From Kingdonia uniflora (taxonomy: Eukaryota; Streptophyta; Magnoliopsida; Ranunculales; Circaeasteraceae), in the NCBI GenBank assembly GCA_014058105.1, contig JACGCM010000155.1:620001-684000 (forward strand): DNA of 64,000 nucleotides, written 5' to 3'. Every line of letters starts with the position of its first letter. Within the stretch, counting starts at the first letter, position 1. The position numbers were made by a program, and so were the translations under genes. The notes beneath the pieces were generated by a model. It was not told the origin of the DNA, did not search any database, and saw nothing but the letters and a program-made list of their open reading frames with translations. This document shows, in pieces, positions 1 through 11,926 of the stretch.

Positions 1-488
1 ACTATAGAGACTGTGGGGGAGCGAATATTATGGAGTTCGTGATTCTCTTTTACCTCATGCGAAAATACACCAAAAGTAAAATGGTTAGCATTACGCTGAA
101 GAAAAAATTGATGAACCTTATGTACAATAAAAATTTATAAAACACAACTAAAATTTCAAATGAATAGTTTATAGACACGTCATCTAAGTTTGCAGACAGT
201 CAGGCACTACAACTCCCATAAATTCATGCCATTAGCACTACACACCAAAACCAAACCAATTATCATCATCGATGAAACCCCGTTAAGATAAACTCACCAT
301 CAACTAATTAGCAAAAAAAAAATACACCAACATTTTATTAATACCCAAAATCAAAATCAATTCCAACCCAAAACCCAAATGCTTGAAACCTAATGTTGCA
401 AATCAATTCCAAAACCCAATCAATTCACCACAGTAAACAAAACCCAATCAATTAAGCTATAATAAACAAAACTCAAAGGAGAAGTTAT
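1..488. repeat. Direct duplication, copy 1 (partner 1358-1819)
   Basis: The stretch from ATAGAGACT through CAAAGGAGAAGTTA is repeated 1.36 kb away at 1358-1819 with scattered substitutions and small gaps. Both copies contain GCAGACAGTCAGGCACTAC and the same AACCCAATCAATT run. Copy 1 may be cut by the window edge. It is an internal duplication of Helitron C. Confidence 0.85.
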
Positions 489-1357
489 CTTAAATAAGAA
501 TTAAAAAAAAGAAGGTATTGAATGATAATGTCATTATTTATACCATAAAACATTTATATTAGACTCACACCAAAATTTACACAACACGGGTACATAAAGG
601 CAATTATACGTTTATACACATATAACAAAAACATACAAAGGGATTTAATGTAATCGCCAACATAACGCAAAAAATAGACAATGAGAAAATGCACACCACA
701 TAAATAAAATTTTAATGTAGATACTAAGAGTTAAGGATCTCAAGCAACTATGAATGAGTAAACCACAAAGTATGGAGGTTGGGTAGACAGTCATTCTTTA
801 TCATTTCATCTACACACCTAAATGCGAGATCAGTCCCGGTTCCTAAACATTCCATCTATCAAAGTTGTGTAGGTCACCACAATCAATGAAAAGCATTTTT
901 TAACATCTTATCAAGCATTATACACAATTCAGATGACCTTTTATCTTTCGAAATTTCATAGAGAAAGCTTGACTATCATAATTTTGTGTTCTTCAGATTT
1001 AATTAAGTTTTTGTTTATTGGTTGGTTTACTCATTACCAAAATATAACCCACTCTCCATAAAATTCATGAGGCAAATACTAAACAATAATTAAGCAACCC
1101 ATTGAAGCATAAGCAGATTCATGGAAGATAAACAATAGTAGATTCAAATATATGGAAGCATAAGTAGATCCAGAAAACAGATAACAGAAAGTTCTAATAA
1201 ACTTCAAGATCTTTAGATATGCAGAGATTATAAAGAGAGAGAGAGAATCGTACCTGTTTGTTGTGAAAGGAATTGGACTTTGAAGAAGTAAATTTAGAGA
1301 ACTTGGAAGCTTCGAACAAAACTTTTGAAACTTGGAAAAATACAAAACCTTTTAAAG

Positions 1358-1819
1358 CATAGAGACTCTGGGGGAACGAATATTATGGAATTTGAAATTC
1401 TCTTTTTCCTCCTGCGAAAATACACCAAAAGTAAAATGCTTAGCATTACGCTGAAGAAAAAATGAATGAACCTTATGTACAGTAAAAATTTATAAAACCC
1501 AACTAAAATTTCATAAATTGAATAGTTTATAGACACGTTTTCTAAGTTTGCAGACAGTCAGGCACTACAACTCCCATAAATTCATGCCATTAGCACTACA
1601 CACCAAAACCAAACCAATTATCATCATCGATGAAACCCCATTAAGATAAGCTCGCCATCAACTAATAAGCCAAAAAAATGCACCAACATTTCATTAATAC
1701 CCAAAATCCAAATGCTTGAAACCTAATGTCGTAAATCAATTCCAAAACCCAATCAATTCACCACAGTATACAAAACCCAATCAATTAAACTATACTAAAA
1801 AAAACTCAAAGGAGAAGTT
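1358..1819. repeat. Direct duplication, copy 2 (partner 1-488)
   Basis: This is the second copy of the segment at 1-488, in the same orientation. The bases between the copies (489-1357) are AT-rich with short ORFs only, and I see no recognisable gene in them. Confidence 0.85.
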
Positions 1820-2645
1820 AACCAAAATTATCAGCCAATGCCGCCCTCCAAGTCCAACAACCTTGTTCACAACATCTTGAAGGCCAAATACCTGATTGTG
1901 ACGTGACAACAACGTAAGCTCCTCATAACTATTCTCTCCACAGCTCTAAAACTGTGAAAATCCTCCATTAATAGATTTCTCCAATGTAATCAATAGCACA
2001 ACTAAATTCTCGAAATCACAGTAAGGGTTTGGGATGAAATTCTTAGATTGAAGAAGAACTCCAGCTTAATTGTAAGAATAAAACAGTTTCAAGCTCTTCC
2101 CCTAAATAATACCCTCGATTGAAATCGCAAATCACAGCAAAACTACCAAAATCAAATTTTCAGCTAACACTGTACTACAATTCGGGTTTCTACACTTATA
2201 AGTTCTAAATTTCATTAAATAGATGAGGAATGAAACCCTAACCATTCGAATCCAAAGCTGAGCGAAACCAGTTTAGGGTTTCGTCGAATTCAAGCGATAA
2301 AGATGAGAGTCTGAGTATGAATAAGGATTGTCATTGCAACTTTTATAGAGGGAGGTGCTGATCTCTGAGATAGAGTTTCATGATTTCAGTCGAGAGAGAA
2401 TGAGAACTGGTTTGGATTTGGAGATGTTTTTTGGGAAGAACTTAAGGTTTTCATTTTTTATAGGGGAAGGAGAGGTGTCGGGGTTACATTTTTTTGCTTT
2501 TGGCCTTAGAATATGAATTTCCAAAACTGCCCCTCTTTGTGCATTCCTCGAGGCGTCAACATCGCATCCTGACCCCTCTTTATCTCTGGACATAAGGCAA
2601 ACTTGTCCAAAGCAGCAAAAACACCTCCCTGAAATATATAATAGA

Positions 2646-2672
2646 CTAGTACTACCCGTTGCTCGCAACGAC
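2646..2672 (-). other. Helitron B 3' terminus: hairpin plus CTAG
   Basis: On the minus strand the sequence is CGTTGCGAGCAACG, then GGTAGTA, then CTAG, followed by T. The stem CGTTGC/GCAACG has a two-base loop and stands 7 bases before CTAG. This fits the Helitron 3' rule. Confidence 0.6.
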
Positions 2673-2985
2673 GATTACGTCGACGCTTATCCATTAACGC
2701 GCCTTCGGCGATAAAGAAACCCATAGGTGCAAATAATCTAAAAAAATGTCCAGATAATTATATGTAAAATAATTAAGCAAAGTAATGTATGATTTACCTA
2801 ACATCCAATAGTTTGTATGCACTTAGAGATATAATCGATTCTTGGACAAAATAAATAACCAATTGCGGAAGATGGAAATAAGTCATGTTGAGTACGTCGA
2901 CGCGCCGAAGGCGCTTTCTATTTTACCGTTATGTTAAAGAAATTGCATATGCATATGCGCAATTGATTTGTCGACGCACTTTCGG
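2673..2985. repeat. Subterminal GTCGACGC / GCGCCGAAGGCGC motifs
   Basis: GTCGACGC occurs near 2678, 2897 and 2970. Two of these are linked to a GCGCCGAAGGCGC-type palindrome, present near 2692-2703 in one orientation and near 2902-2914 in the other. A weaker form (CACTTTCGGTG) follows the third. The cluster sits at the 3' end of Helitron B. Its function is unknown. It may be a decayed subterminal repeat or the remains of an earlier Helitron end. Confidence 0.4.
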
Positions 2986-3604
2986 TGATATTTTTTTGTC
3001 TTTTACGGTAAATGAAATAAGTAAATCGAATATAAAACTAACATGGTTTTTTGCATTAACAGTAATCAATAATTTTTTCTGCCAATTGCCTACATATCAC
3101 ATGTAAATTTGAAGTCTTTTAAATGAGCAACGAAAACAAAAAGTACATAGATAAATGTTTGAGGGGATTACAACATTTCCAATAAATGGTGGTTTTGGTG
3201 GGGAAGATGCAGGGAAGAAGTCGGCGGAGAGAATCGGCTTTTGTCATGATGATTTTGGTGTTATTTTCTTGATTGATGAGTAATGGTGGTGATCAGAGAG
3301 AGATGGGTGAAAGAATTTGGTTATGAAATGTGTATTTATAGAGAATAAATCAAAATGTGCAATTGCATTTTCTTTCAGAAAAAAATATATACATTGGCAT
3401 AAAAACTGTATTATTCTTGCTGATGGATCTAAGATGAAAACAAATCACTAAAAAGGGAAAAGCCCCACAAATTCTTTCATCTGGCTAATGAGATAAATGG
3501 GTGAAGATAAGTTCTAAGACTGTACAATATCGTAAAGGCAGCCTTTAAGCTCGTTTCACCATAACCACCATAATACTTGCAATTCTCAGCGCCATTAATG
3601 CAAG

Positions 3605-4016
3605 TCCTGTGGAACTCTAGATATTGAATCCTGCGATACGCGAGAGACCACCTTCTGCTACACTTAAAATGTTTTGAAGGAACTCTGATAATTTTCTCAC
3701 CATCTCCAACACCTTTACATTGACTGTTTGTACCAAACTTGCAAAACCGTCAAATGAGCTTCCAACAAAATTAGCAGACTCATTCATGCCGCTTCTTTCA
3801 TCCCCAACTTTGAAGGTGGACCCATTCATATTATTGTTCAGGTCTGATGCATAACAATTAAAAGTAAACAACACATGTATGTAATGTTAACCGTTATAAA
3901 ATGAAAGCGTATTACATATATCACTTCCTTTTATAAAATTGAGTAACCTCCTCGTTCTTCATCATAGCTTCCCAAACATTTCTATCAGAGACCAGCGACG
4001 CTATATCATTCTACAC
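3605..4016 (-). pseudogene. Captured fragment of an unnamed plant gene family (two exons)
   Basis: On the minus strand an exon at about 4016-3945 reads NDIASLVSDRNVWEAM followed by MKNEEVTQFYK. After a gap, a second exon runs from about 3840 to 3605 and contains ANFVGSSFDGFASLV, VLEMVRKLSEFLQNIL and GGLSRIAGFN. The pattern VWxAxMxNExVxxF followed by an xVxEMVxxLSxFxQxL segment resembles small uncharacterised plant proteins. I cannot name the family and ascribe no function. The piece lacks a start and lies inside Helitron B, so capture is likely. An alternative is an unrelated chance ORF, but the two linked motifs argue against that. Confidence 0.4.
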
Positions 4017-4654
4017 ATGAAAATGTAAGCGAAAGAAGTTAGATATCTGGATGAGGCAAGCATACTATAATTTGACCATATGTCTATTTTGTGATAACTC
4101 CCTGCATATACATTGATAAGAGAACACCCTCTGCAAAGATACGTCCATGTGGTCAATTCTTTATTACGTTAACTTGTGGTTCACACATGCCTCACCATTA
4201 CAGAGCCCTTACTAAATTATTCATGTTCTTGGCTATATACGCCTAAACATACTGTTGCGACTGCCCATATCTTTACTTTGAGATAATTCCTGCATGTATA
4301 ATGCTCAGAGACCCCCTGCTATGATATGTCTGTATGATCAATTCATTATTACCTCAACTCACAGTTTACACATTTCTCACCCTTGCAGAGCCCTTACTAA
4401 GAATAGGTTTTAATCCCAGAAAGAGGACGGTTGTTCTCTAAAAATGAAGAAGATAACCCTTAAAGTGGACGGTTGAACAAATAAATTCAATGGCAACGTG
4501 ATTAAAACTCACTTAATTATATCAACTTCCAAACATTTTACCGGTTCAGTTATGAGAGTTGAACAAATTGAACAAATAAAAGATAATCCTAGAAAGACAT
4601 TAAAGTTTAAAACATCAAGCTCAATCCCTCTCTCACACATTTCATCAAACAACT

Positions 4655-5151
4655 AAACAAAATTCAAAGTAAAGCACAAAAGATTACTCAACATAATGCA
4701 TAGTTCCATAAGAGCAAATAAACATAATTGTAAAGGAAATAAACAGTACCTCGTTTGTTAGAAGTAAGATTTATTCTTTGAGATTGTACCTTCTTTGAGG
4801 TTTCAGACCAACCCAACTTTGAACCCTGCCACCCAAAAATGAAACCACCAAAAACTCAGGCAAATACAAAAGTATAAAGAAATCCAAAACCATGAAAACA
4901 AAAACAACAACAATTTAACTCGAACAACAAAGAAGATATAAGAAAAATCAATCTCATCTACCATATTTACAATTTCGGGCCATATTAACAAAATTCGTAA
5001 TGTAAATTGTGTATGTATGTAATGGTTGAGTTTCGTTGAGTTTAAATCAAATAACCATTTAACTCAACAATTTACAAAATCCGTAATTTCCAACTCATAA
5101 CCATTTAATTTCATGCCATATTTAATTCATGTGCAATTGTTAGTGTAAATG
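4655..5151. repeat. Direct duplication in Helitron B, copy 1 (partner 5876-6371)
   Basis: AGCAAAATTCAAAGTAAAGC-type sequence through GTGCAATTGTTAGTGTAAAT is repeated 1.22 kb downstream in the same orientation with few differences. Both copies include the AACCCAACTTTGAACCCTGC block. No convincing coding sequence is seen in either. Confidence 0.88.
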
Positions 5152-5875
5152 GTAGAAGGGTCTAGAAATGATGAGACAGAAAATACATGCTGCAAGGGCT
5201 GCCGAAAGAACTTAGGATTGGCTATCTTGATCCCTTTTTGCAATTGAAAGCACAACATAACTGCAATATAACATAAAATATTTTATTATACCTAATTTTA
5301 CTTCCTAATCACATGAAAAGAGAACATGATAAATCCTTTGGAAGAGCTTCAACAATATTTTTTTGTGTTAATGCCATGATCATATGCAATATTTTATGCT
5401 ACCTTTAAGATCCTGCACTTGATTTATGGTGTTGGGTGACTCCTAATTAATTAGTAAAAAGACTAAACATAAGTAATATACCTTTAAACTCAATGTCTAA
5501 TATTAATGAGTAAGTACTACTAAGACTTTATCATCTATGAACTTACTGTCTAAGATGAATGAGTACTGTATAAATTTAATGAGTAAAACGACTAAACATA
5601 CGTACTTACATGTAATGTAAAAGAAAGAAGTTTAGATATTGGACAAAAACATTTAATTCATCAAACTTTTCAAAAACACAATTCAAAAAACACAATTCAA
5701 ATTCAGAAACTCAGAAACCCCAATTCTTAGACTCCATACCTTCAAATCAGAAACTTAGATACCCATGTACAATTCAGAATCTCACAAACCCCATTTAGAA
5801 TATATGATGGTTAAAGTAAAACATACGTACTTACCTCTAGAATATGGTTGTTGTTCTCCATAAGAGTAAACCATT

Positions 5876-6371
5876 AAGCAAAATTCAAAGTAAAGCACGA
5901 AACATTACTCAACATAATACACAGTTTCATAAGAGCAAATAAAAATAATTGTAAAGGAAATAAGCAGTACCTCGTTTGTTAGAAGCGAGATTTATTCTTC
6001 GAGATCGTACCTTCTTTGAGGTTTCAGACCAACCCAACTTTGAACCCTGCCACCCAAAAATGAAACCACCAAAAACTCAGGCAGATACAAAAGTATAGGG
6101 AAATCCAAAACCATGAAAACAAAAACAACAACAATTTAACTCGAACAACAAAGAAGATATAAGCAAAATCAATCTCATCTACCATATTTACAATTTCAGG
6201 CCATATAAAAAAAATCCGTAATGTAAATGGTGTATGTATGTAATGGTTGAGTTTCGTTGAGTTTAAATCAAATAACCATTTAACTCAACAATTTACAAAA
6301 TTCGTAATTTCCAACCCATAACCATTTAATTTTAGGCCATATTTAATTCATGTGCAATTGTTAGTGTAAAT
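5876..6371. repeat. Direct duplication in Helitron B, copy 2 (partner 4655-5151)
   Basis: This is the second copy of the preceding repeat. A related shorter motif, GAGTCTGCAATATCTTTGAG or similar, also occurs twice (near 6543 and 7280), so Helitron B has several internal duplications. From 6372 to 7860 I recognise no gene. Confidence 0.85.
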
Positions 6372-7865
6372 CGAGGAATCTATATTTAATCTGGTAATTG
6401 CTGAAAACACCTTGACTCTATGAGTAATAATCAATCAAACATAAATTTGTCCAACATTTAATTCATACACCATTTAATTAATGAATGTTTAGATATCAAA
6501 CTATTCAGAAAACACAATTCAAAACTCCAGCCCAACATTTAAGAGTCTGCAATATCTTTGAGCTCTTCCTCTTCTCATTGTTGCGCGGTTTCACCGGCAT
6601 TAATGAGAATGGTTGTTGTTGCCACTCGACCATTATAATGTGTCAGAAACTTAGAAACTCAGAAACTAAAAAATTCATACACCATTTAATTCTTGAGTGT
6701 ATAGATATCAAACTATTTAGAAATTTAGTTGTATATGTTTTGAATCAAGTTGTTGGACAATGATGTAAACTTCCTATCCAATGAGTAAAGCTTGAGGTTT
6801 GTTTCAATCTTACGAATGTCATGAATTGTTGAGTAGAATTAAAACTTTGAAAGATTGTGCGCAAAAGGAAAATTAAGTTTGGGGCATAATCCCAATAAAC
6901 GTAAAATAGATACACAGACATGTGCCAAACTAACACAAAGGGGAAGATAACTCAACTCCGGGATGGATCAAGTATCTGAGATTTATAAAGTGGCACTTTT
7001 AGATCCATTAGGATTAACATATGAATACTTTGAGAGAAGGGGGGTGTAGGATTTTTGTAAATGAAATAACATGGTATGCGTTTATACCTATCAACCCCAC
7101 TTGGAAACATATTAAGATGTTGGGTAAGGTATCATCATACTTATGTGATGCTCTAAAAATGTTTAGATATCAAATTATTCAGAAACACAATTTATAAAAC
7201 ACAATTCATAAATAATTAAGAAACTCAAAAATTCATAAACTCAGCCCAAATTTTGCAAAACTCCAGCCCAACATTTAGAGAGTCTACAATATCTTTGAGC
7301 TCTTCCTCTATCATTGTTATGCAGTTTCACCTGCATTAAGAGAGGACTTTCCTTTTCATTCTCTCCCATTGCAAATACTACTCAACCCCATAAAATGCAC
7401 AAAGAATAAGCAATATAGTAAAGTAATACTTACATTGAGTGTTGGATGGTTTCGTAGGCATCAGAAGATGGCAGAAAACCATTCACAACAACTTCCTTGT
7501 ATTCATTTTTCTTATCTGATTTTTCTTTAGTTAAGAAAACATAGATGGAAAATCAAGGTGTTAATTGGTTGGGAAAGAATAAAGCAGTAAGAGGATACAA
7601 TCTTCAAAGAAATGCCTAATCTCAGCAGTGAGGTGGGAGTTCCTTAATATCAGTGTAATGTCGATATTCAGGACCATCAGCACACAATACAATTAGCTTG
7701 TCATCCTTTTCTTCCTGTATTCATTGGTAATGTGGTGTTAGAACAAATCTAACCCTTTCTCAATGAACAAAAAAAGTGTTATGCCTTGGAAAACACACAC
7801 CGGATCAATCATAGGCATCAGACTGATGGCATTTGCCCAAAGAAAGCATCCTGGAAGAACCGGCT

Positions 7866-8069
7866 CTAATAAATCTCAAGATTCATCGCCCAATCAGGTT
7901 CGTTTAGGGTTTCAGATGTCACGTCTTCGACGATCTTATCAGTTTGATTGAGAATGTTGAAAAGCTCCTTCATCGTGAAGCTTATCGAGCTTCTACCAGC
8001 TATAACCTTTTGCCCTACATCGGCTGAGCTGATCTTTAATCGTTCCCCTAAAGCGCCCACCTTCTCCAT
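7866..8069 (-). pseudogene. TOM1-like (VHS domain) protein, captured first exon
   Basis: From ATG at 8069 the minus strand reads MEKVGALGERLKISSADVG, then SFTMKELF, NQTDKIVEDVTSETL and EPDWAMNLEI. This matches the start of plant TOM1-like (TOL) proteins, whose VHS domain follows. TOL proteins bind ubiquitin and sort membrane cargo for vacuolar degradation. The reading frame stops after the start of the VHS region, and no further exon is evident to the left. The sequence upstream on the minus strand (8070-8370) looks like a 5' leader of the same gene. It lies at the 5' end of Helitron B, so it is best read as a captured exon. It may still be transcribed, but it cannot make a full protein. Confidence 0.72.
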
Positions 8070-8369
8070 TAGATCGACACTGATGGTGGAAACTCTAATT
8101 TACAATATAGGTTTTGATAATTGAAGTATTACGAGATGATCGAAACCCTAGAATTGGAGATTGGATTTGATTTGGGGGAAATCGATTTTGGTTTTTGATT
8201 TGAGAGAGATACTTAATATAAAATTTTATTTTTGATTTTGTGGTAAAGATGGGCTCTGATATTTGATAAGGAAGAGGAGTAAAAGGTTTTTGAAAAAAGT
8301 AATAAGAGTGAGAGACGAAGATCTTCGGGGAGAGATGAAGAGTTAGGAAAGATAAAGCAATAAGACTTA

Positions 8370-8569
8370 AGTACCCTTACCCTTTTACATGTTTTGTCAA
8401 AACTACCCCTAAGTATGAAAGTTGAACAAATCTTGTCCGTCGATCTCGTTCTTTCCCATAAATCTGAACCCATTTTTATCTTTGAGACAATGGCAAACTT
8501 GTTTATTTGAATTTGGGATAATGGCAAACTTGTCTATACGAAAATCACCATTGTGCAATGTAATATAGA
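8370..8569 (-). repeat. Shared 5' end sequence of the Helitron family
   Basis: From 8569 leftwards, the minus strand shows TCTATATTACATTG, two copies of an AACAAGTTTGCCATT-type block, then AAAACTACCCCTA-like sequence on the plus strand at 8398-8413. Comparable sequence begins at 2645 and near 17931. It marks the 5' part of a family shared by all three array members. Confidence 0.6.
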
Positions 8570-9067
8570 CTAGGTTATGATCCCGTGCTACACACGAATG
8601 TTGAAGTTCATAATGGCAGATAAATGCATTAATGAGAAACACTTTTAGTTATGTGCATTAGATTTTTAATTATTTTAGGCTTCACGTGCATGTAAACATC
8701 GTTGTAAATCCCTTGAAATACAAAAAATACATTGTAGATGACATGAAAGTTGAGGTTTGGGGTTCTTATGTAATGAAAGATTTGGTTTTAAGGTTTTTTA
8801 TAATAACATACTAATAGATATAAATTGTTTCTTTTAGCTATTTGAATATCTTTTTCAACCAGTGTCCTGGGATGAAAAATAACGTGTTAGAAGTTGTTCA
8901 ATAGAAGATAAGGAAACTGGTCAGTCATAAAATTTAGCTCCCTGATTACAAATTCTAGAGCAGCAAACATAAAGATATACAATGATTGGGGGTGTAAAAC
9001 ATAAGGTGAAAATTCCTAAAGTTATTGTTAGAAGGATGGAAGCATCAAAGAAAGCATATGGTTATAC

Positions 9068-9325
9068 TTGATATTGCTTGTGGTACACCAAACAATAAAA
9101 AAAACTGGGGGTATCTTCAAATTGGCAAATGGCATTCCTATTTATGCTTACTCAAGAGTTTCAAGGGTGAACCAAGAAAAGGATTGTGGATTTCTCTCAA
9201 CTACTCTTGAAGGTCTTAGATTAGCTATACTTTTGGGGATTCAAGATATTGAAGTGTGCTCAAACTCTATGATGATCATTAACTCCATAAATTCTGACTG
9301 GGTATCTTCTTTTGGAGGGGTATGA
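9068..9325 (+). pseudogene. RNase H-like fragment (RVT_3 type)
   Basis: The plus strand reads GGIFKLANGIPIYAYSRV, then LEGLRLAILLGIQDIEVCSN and SMMIINSI. This is the middle of the plant-type RNase H domain that closes many non-LTR and some host reading frames (pattern GGVxRDxxGxxI, then ALLEGLRLAxxLGI, then ESDSxxVVN). The opening DGS motif and the C-terminal part are missing, so it is inactive. It lies in Helitron A on the opposite strand to the LINE remnant at 12640-14290. Confidence 0.6.
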
Positions 9326-11660
9326 AGACTTATAAAGAGAAAGATAAATGGAAAAATACGATGAAGCAATTGTCTTTTAATAACAGGCCAAAGCATTTAA
9401 TTAAGGCAGCTAAGTATATAAGGAGTTAATGATCAAATTAATATAATGTACACAACAATACATTATAAAAAGTAAAAAACAGCAACTAACCTTTAGATCC
9501 CACACAAATGTGTGCGGTGTGGGATTTCCTGAAACATCATTAACAATAATCTCCACATACTCTTTAGGCCTTTCTTCAGTCTAATAATTCATATCCATAT
9601 CAAGGTAATAAACTCCACCGGATCCAAATACTCAGATTTTATCATCCAAAGTGGTGAGGATTTTTGTGCCCGATATTGTGGAGAAATAGGCAGAGCGTAC
9701 CACCTGTTTGTGCTCCAACTTTATAATAATACAGCCAAAATTGTTGCGGATATCAAGAATCTTCACCTGTTACCAAAAAAAACGTTGAATGAGATAATTG
9801 CCCGAAATCATAAAGAATTAAATCATTGATATAACCATCTCTTGATATAAATATTTTATTCTCAAGTGTTATGCCATTTGAGCTAAAGATCCATATGATT
9901 TTAGCCTCATAATCATAATTAGTCATATTTAAATGTCCTCGTAAATAAGGCAGCATTTAAGTGTTAAACATCTATTGAGTATGAAAATAATAGCCAGATG
10001 CAATCTCGTAATTTAGTCAACATATTGCTAGCTACATGAAGGCAATGTCTATTGTGGATTGAAACAGAAGCAATGCTTATTCAGGAAAAAAAACAAAGAA
10101 ATGAATCCATCCATTCTCAACCCTTATTTCAAGCTGAGTCCTTGTAAAATGAAAACAATTGTAAAAGGTTATATGAACTAACTGTCTCAGTATATGTCTC
10201 CCATGTTTAGGCAATGAAAGGTAGTAGACTCATTTTTCCCATAACAATAACAGTATATTTATTAGTATGTTGGTTCAAGTCTTATCTTTTGGTATTATCG
10301 ACGACCCTGTTTCCAGGATCCTTCCTGGTGATTTAACGACATTAGAGGTTTCGTTTCACCTAATGTAACCGTGATGAGTGGAATCTTCTTTTCCTTAACT
10401 AACTTGAACAACCTAATGATATGATTGGGTCTCACCTGCACATAAAAATTTAAGAACCAAGCATCAATAGCGTACTAAAATAAGTAGTAACAAATAAAAC
10501 TAAGCATTCTTTCATTGCAACTACCTAAACTCAAAGATAATCTCTTCATACTTCTCTTTAACTCGATAACATCCTAACAGCCAACCACCTGTTATCTCTT
10601 ATATCTCTTAACTCCTTTAATAAGATTATTAAGACACCTACTCCAGAGGGTACCTATGCTGATTCCCCTCTATAGTCAATTAACTCAGACCTAAGAAACC
10701 AAGGATCAATTGACATGAGGTTGCTGGCACAGATTCATAACCCCCAACAATAAGTTATAACCTGGACGGCTATCAAAGCTTACATCAATACCGATGATAG
10801 ACTTGGTTAAAGGCACCTTCGCAACCAAATTATTTTAGTTGATCAGCAAGTCATTTTCTCTCCAAATTTTTAGAATAGTTTAAAGTCGAACATTTCCATC
10901 ATCTTCAACTTTAAATAAGAAACCCGTGGGAAAAAATCTTCATATAAAAATCTACGTAAGAAGTTAATAATGATAAGGAGTTCATACCTGAAATGCATAA
11001 CATGATGGCTAAGAGGTCTCGATCTCTATTATAACAACCATGACAAACATCGAGTTACTAAAATTATACTCATTATAAGTATAATTTTGAGGTATGGTAT
11101 ACCTTTGTGGATATTGAGGTATGGTATACCTTTGTGAATTTCCAGAGAGCATAGATTTAAACTTTCAGCAGGATGCACAAAACCTAGAATCAATAATGGA
11201 AATGATACCATGGATCAAAATTAGCAGGAGAAAAAAAATGTAATTTAAAGATAAAGGGAGAAAAATTGAAGAAAATATATGTTAAACTAATCTCATATAC
11301 CTGGAATGAGAGCTTAGGTGCAATAAAGATGCTTTTTCAATTTATGAGGCTTAAGGATAAATCATAAATGTGAAGTGCTACCGATTATAGTGCCTATAAT
11401 GGGACATCCGACTGTCAAGACTAAATAGGGTCACAAGGAGGATGCTACAAATATTACACAGGAAATTATCAGCTGTCTTAACAAAGAAAATAATGAAATA
11501 AAAGGGTGAACAAATTGAAATTACAATAACAGATAGAACACAAGAAACTATGCAAATATTGGATATACTCGTCATTGGCAAAGACTAAATTTAGACTAAA
11601 TTGTAGGATTTTATCCTCATATTCGACACCATATTTGGTTTGGCCAATTTCACAACACAT
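9326..11660. other. No recognised gene
   Basis: The stretch has short ORFs only. A minus-strand frame at 9753-9956 (KIIWIFSSNGITLENKIF and onward) and one near 10300-10440 (NHIIRLFKLVKEKKIPLITV) look protein-like. I cannot place either of them. They could be exons captured by Helitron A. Confidence 0.4.
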
Positions 11661-11673
11661 ACGGTATATATCA

Positions 11674-11712
11674 TTAGTGACAGGTTGGGCGTGTGCCCAA
11701 GCGTTGCACGGA
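11674..11712 (-). mobile_element. Second Helitron-type 3' terminus inside Helitron A
   Basis: On the minus strand, TTGGGCACACGCCCAA forms a perfect 6-bp stem with a 4-base loop. It is followed by CCTGTCA and CTAA, then T. This fits hairpin plus CTRR. The preceding CCGTGCAACG is also common in plant Helitron ends. Its 5' end is not resolved and could be the one near 17931. Confidence 0.42.
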
Positions 11713-11879
11713 GTATCCCGTCCCTTAAAAAATATTTACAAGTACCAAATAACATCAAATTAATAGGAGAGCAAAACTAAGAATGAGAGGTTAGCAACAA
11801 GTCTAAACAAAAACAAACTAAATTTAAGCTTCAAAGTACTCCTTTAGAATGATTAAGGATACATGATAAACTAACAATC

Positions 11880-11926
11880 ATAGGCTTTTAGTTTTTCGTT
11901 AAAAAATAAAGGTTTTTGATGTGGCT
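11880..11926. repeat. Direct repeat, copy 1 (partner 14330-14378)
   Basis: The sequence TTTTAGTTTTTCGTTAAAAA then AAAGGTTTTT recurs at 14337-14377 with two differences. It brackets the whole block holding the organelle-like stretch and the LINE remnant. Confidence 0.6.

Larger units (their letters stand above)
1..2645 (-). mobile_element. Helitron C, 5' part (runs off the left edge)
   Basis: On the minus strand the element begins at 2645 with TCTATTATATATTTCAGG. It starts directly after the CTAG end of Helitron B. The first 250 bases match the 5' ends of the two other elements here: a GACAAGTTTGCC-type block, then GACGCCTCGAGG near 2547-2558 and an AAACTGCCCCTC-type block. That shared 5' sequence, the 5'-TC start and the tail-to-head junction are what support a Helitron. 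No replicase or helicase gene is visible, so it would be non-autonomous. The 3' end lies outside the window. About 1820-2400 reads like the promoter or leader of a captured gene, but I could not identify it. Confidence 0.55.
2646..8569 (-). mobile_element. Helitron B, complete non-autonomous element
   Basis: Read on the minus strand, the element starts at 8569 with TCTATATTACATTGCACAAT and ends at 2646 with a hairpin followed by CTAG and then T. These are the standard Helitron marks: 5' TC, 3' CTRR and a hairpin just before the end. Its 5' end abuts the CTAG of Helitron A and its 3' end abuts the TC of Helitron C. Its 5.9 kb carries no replicase. It does carry a TOM1-like first exon (7866-8069), a fragment of an unnamed plant gene (3605-4016) and an internal 0.5-kb duplication. 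Gene fragments without their own replicase are typical of plant Helitrons. The boundaries are read by eye and would need an empty-site comparison. Confidence 0.6.

Noticed and set aside
9025..9210. 61-codon plus-strand ORF
   Set aside because: It is in a different frame from the RNase H fragment at 9068-9325, which has the recognisable motifs.
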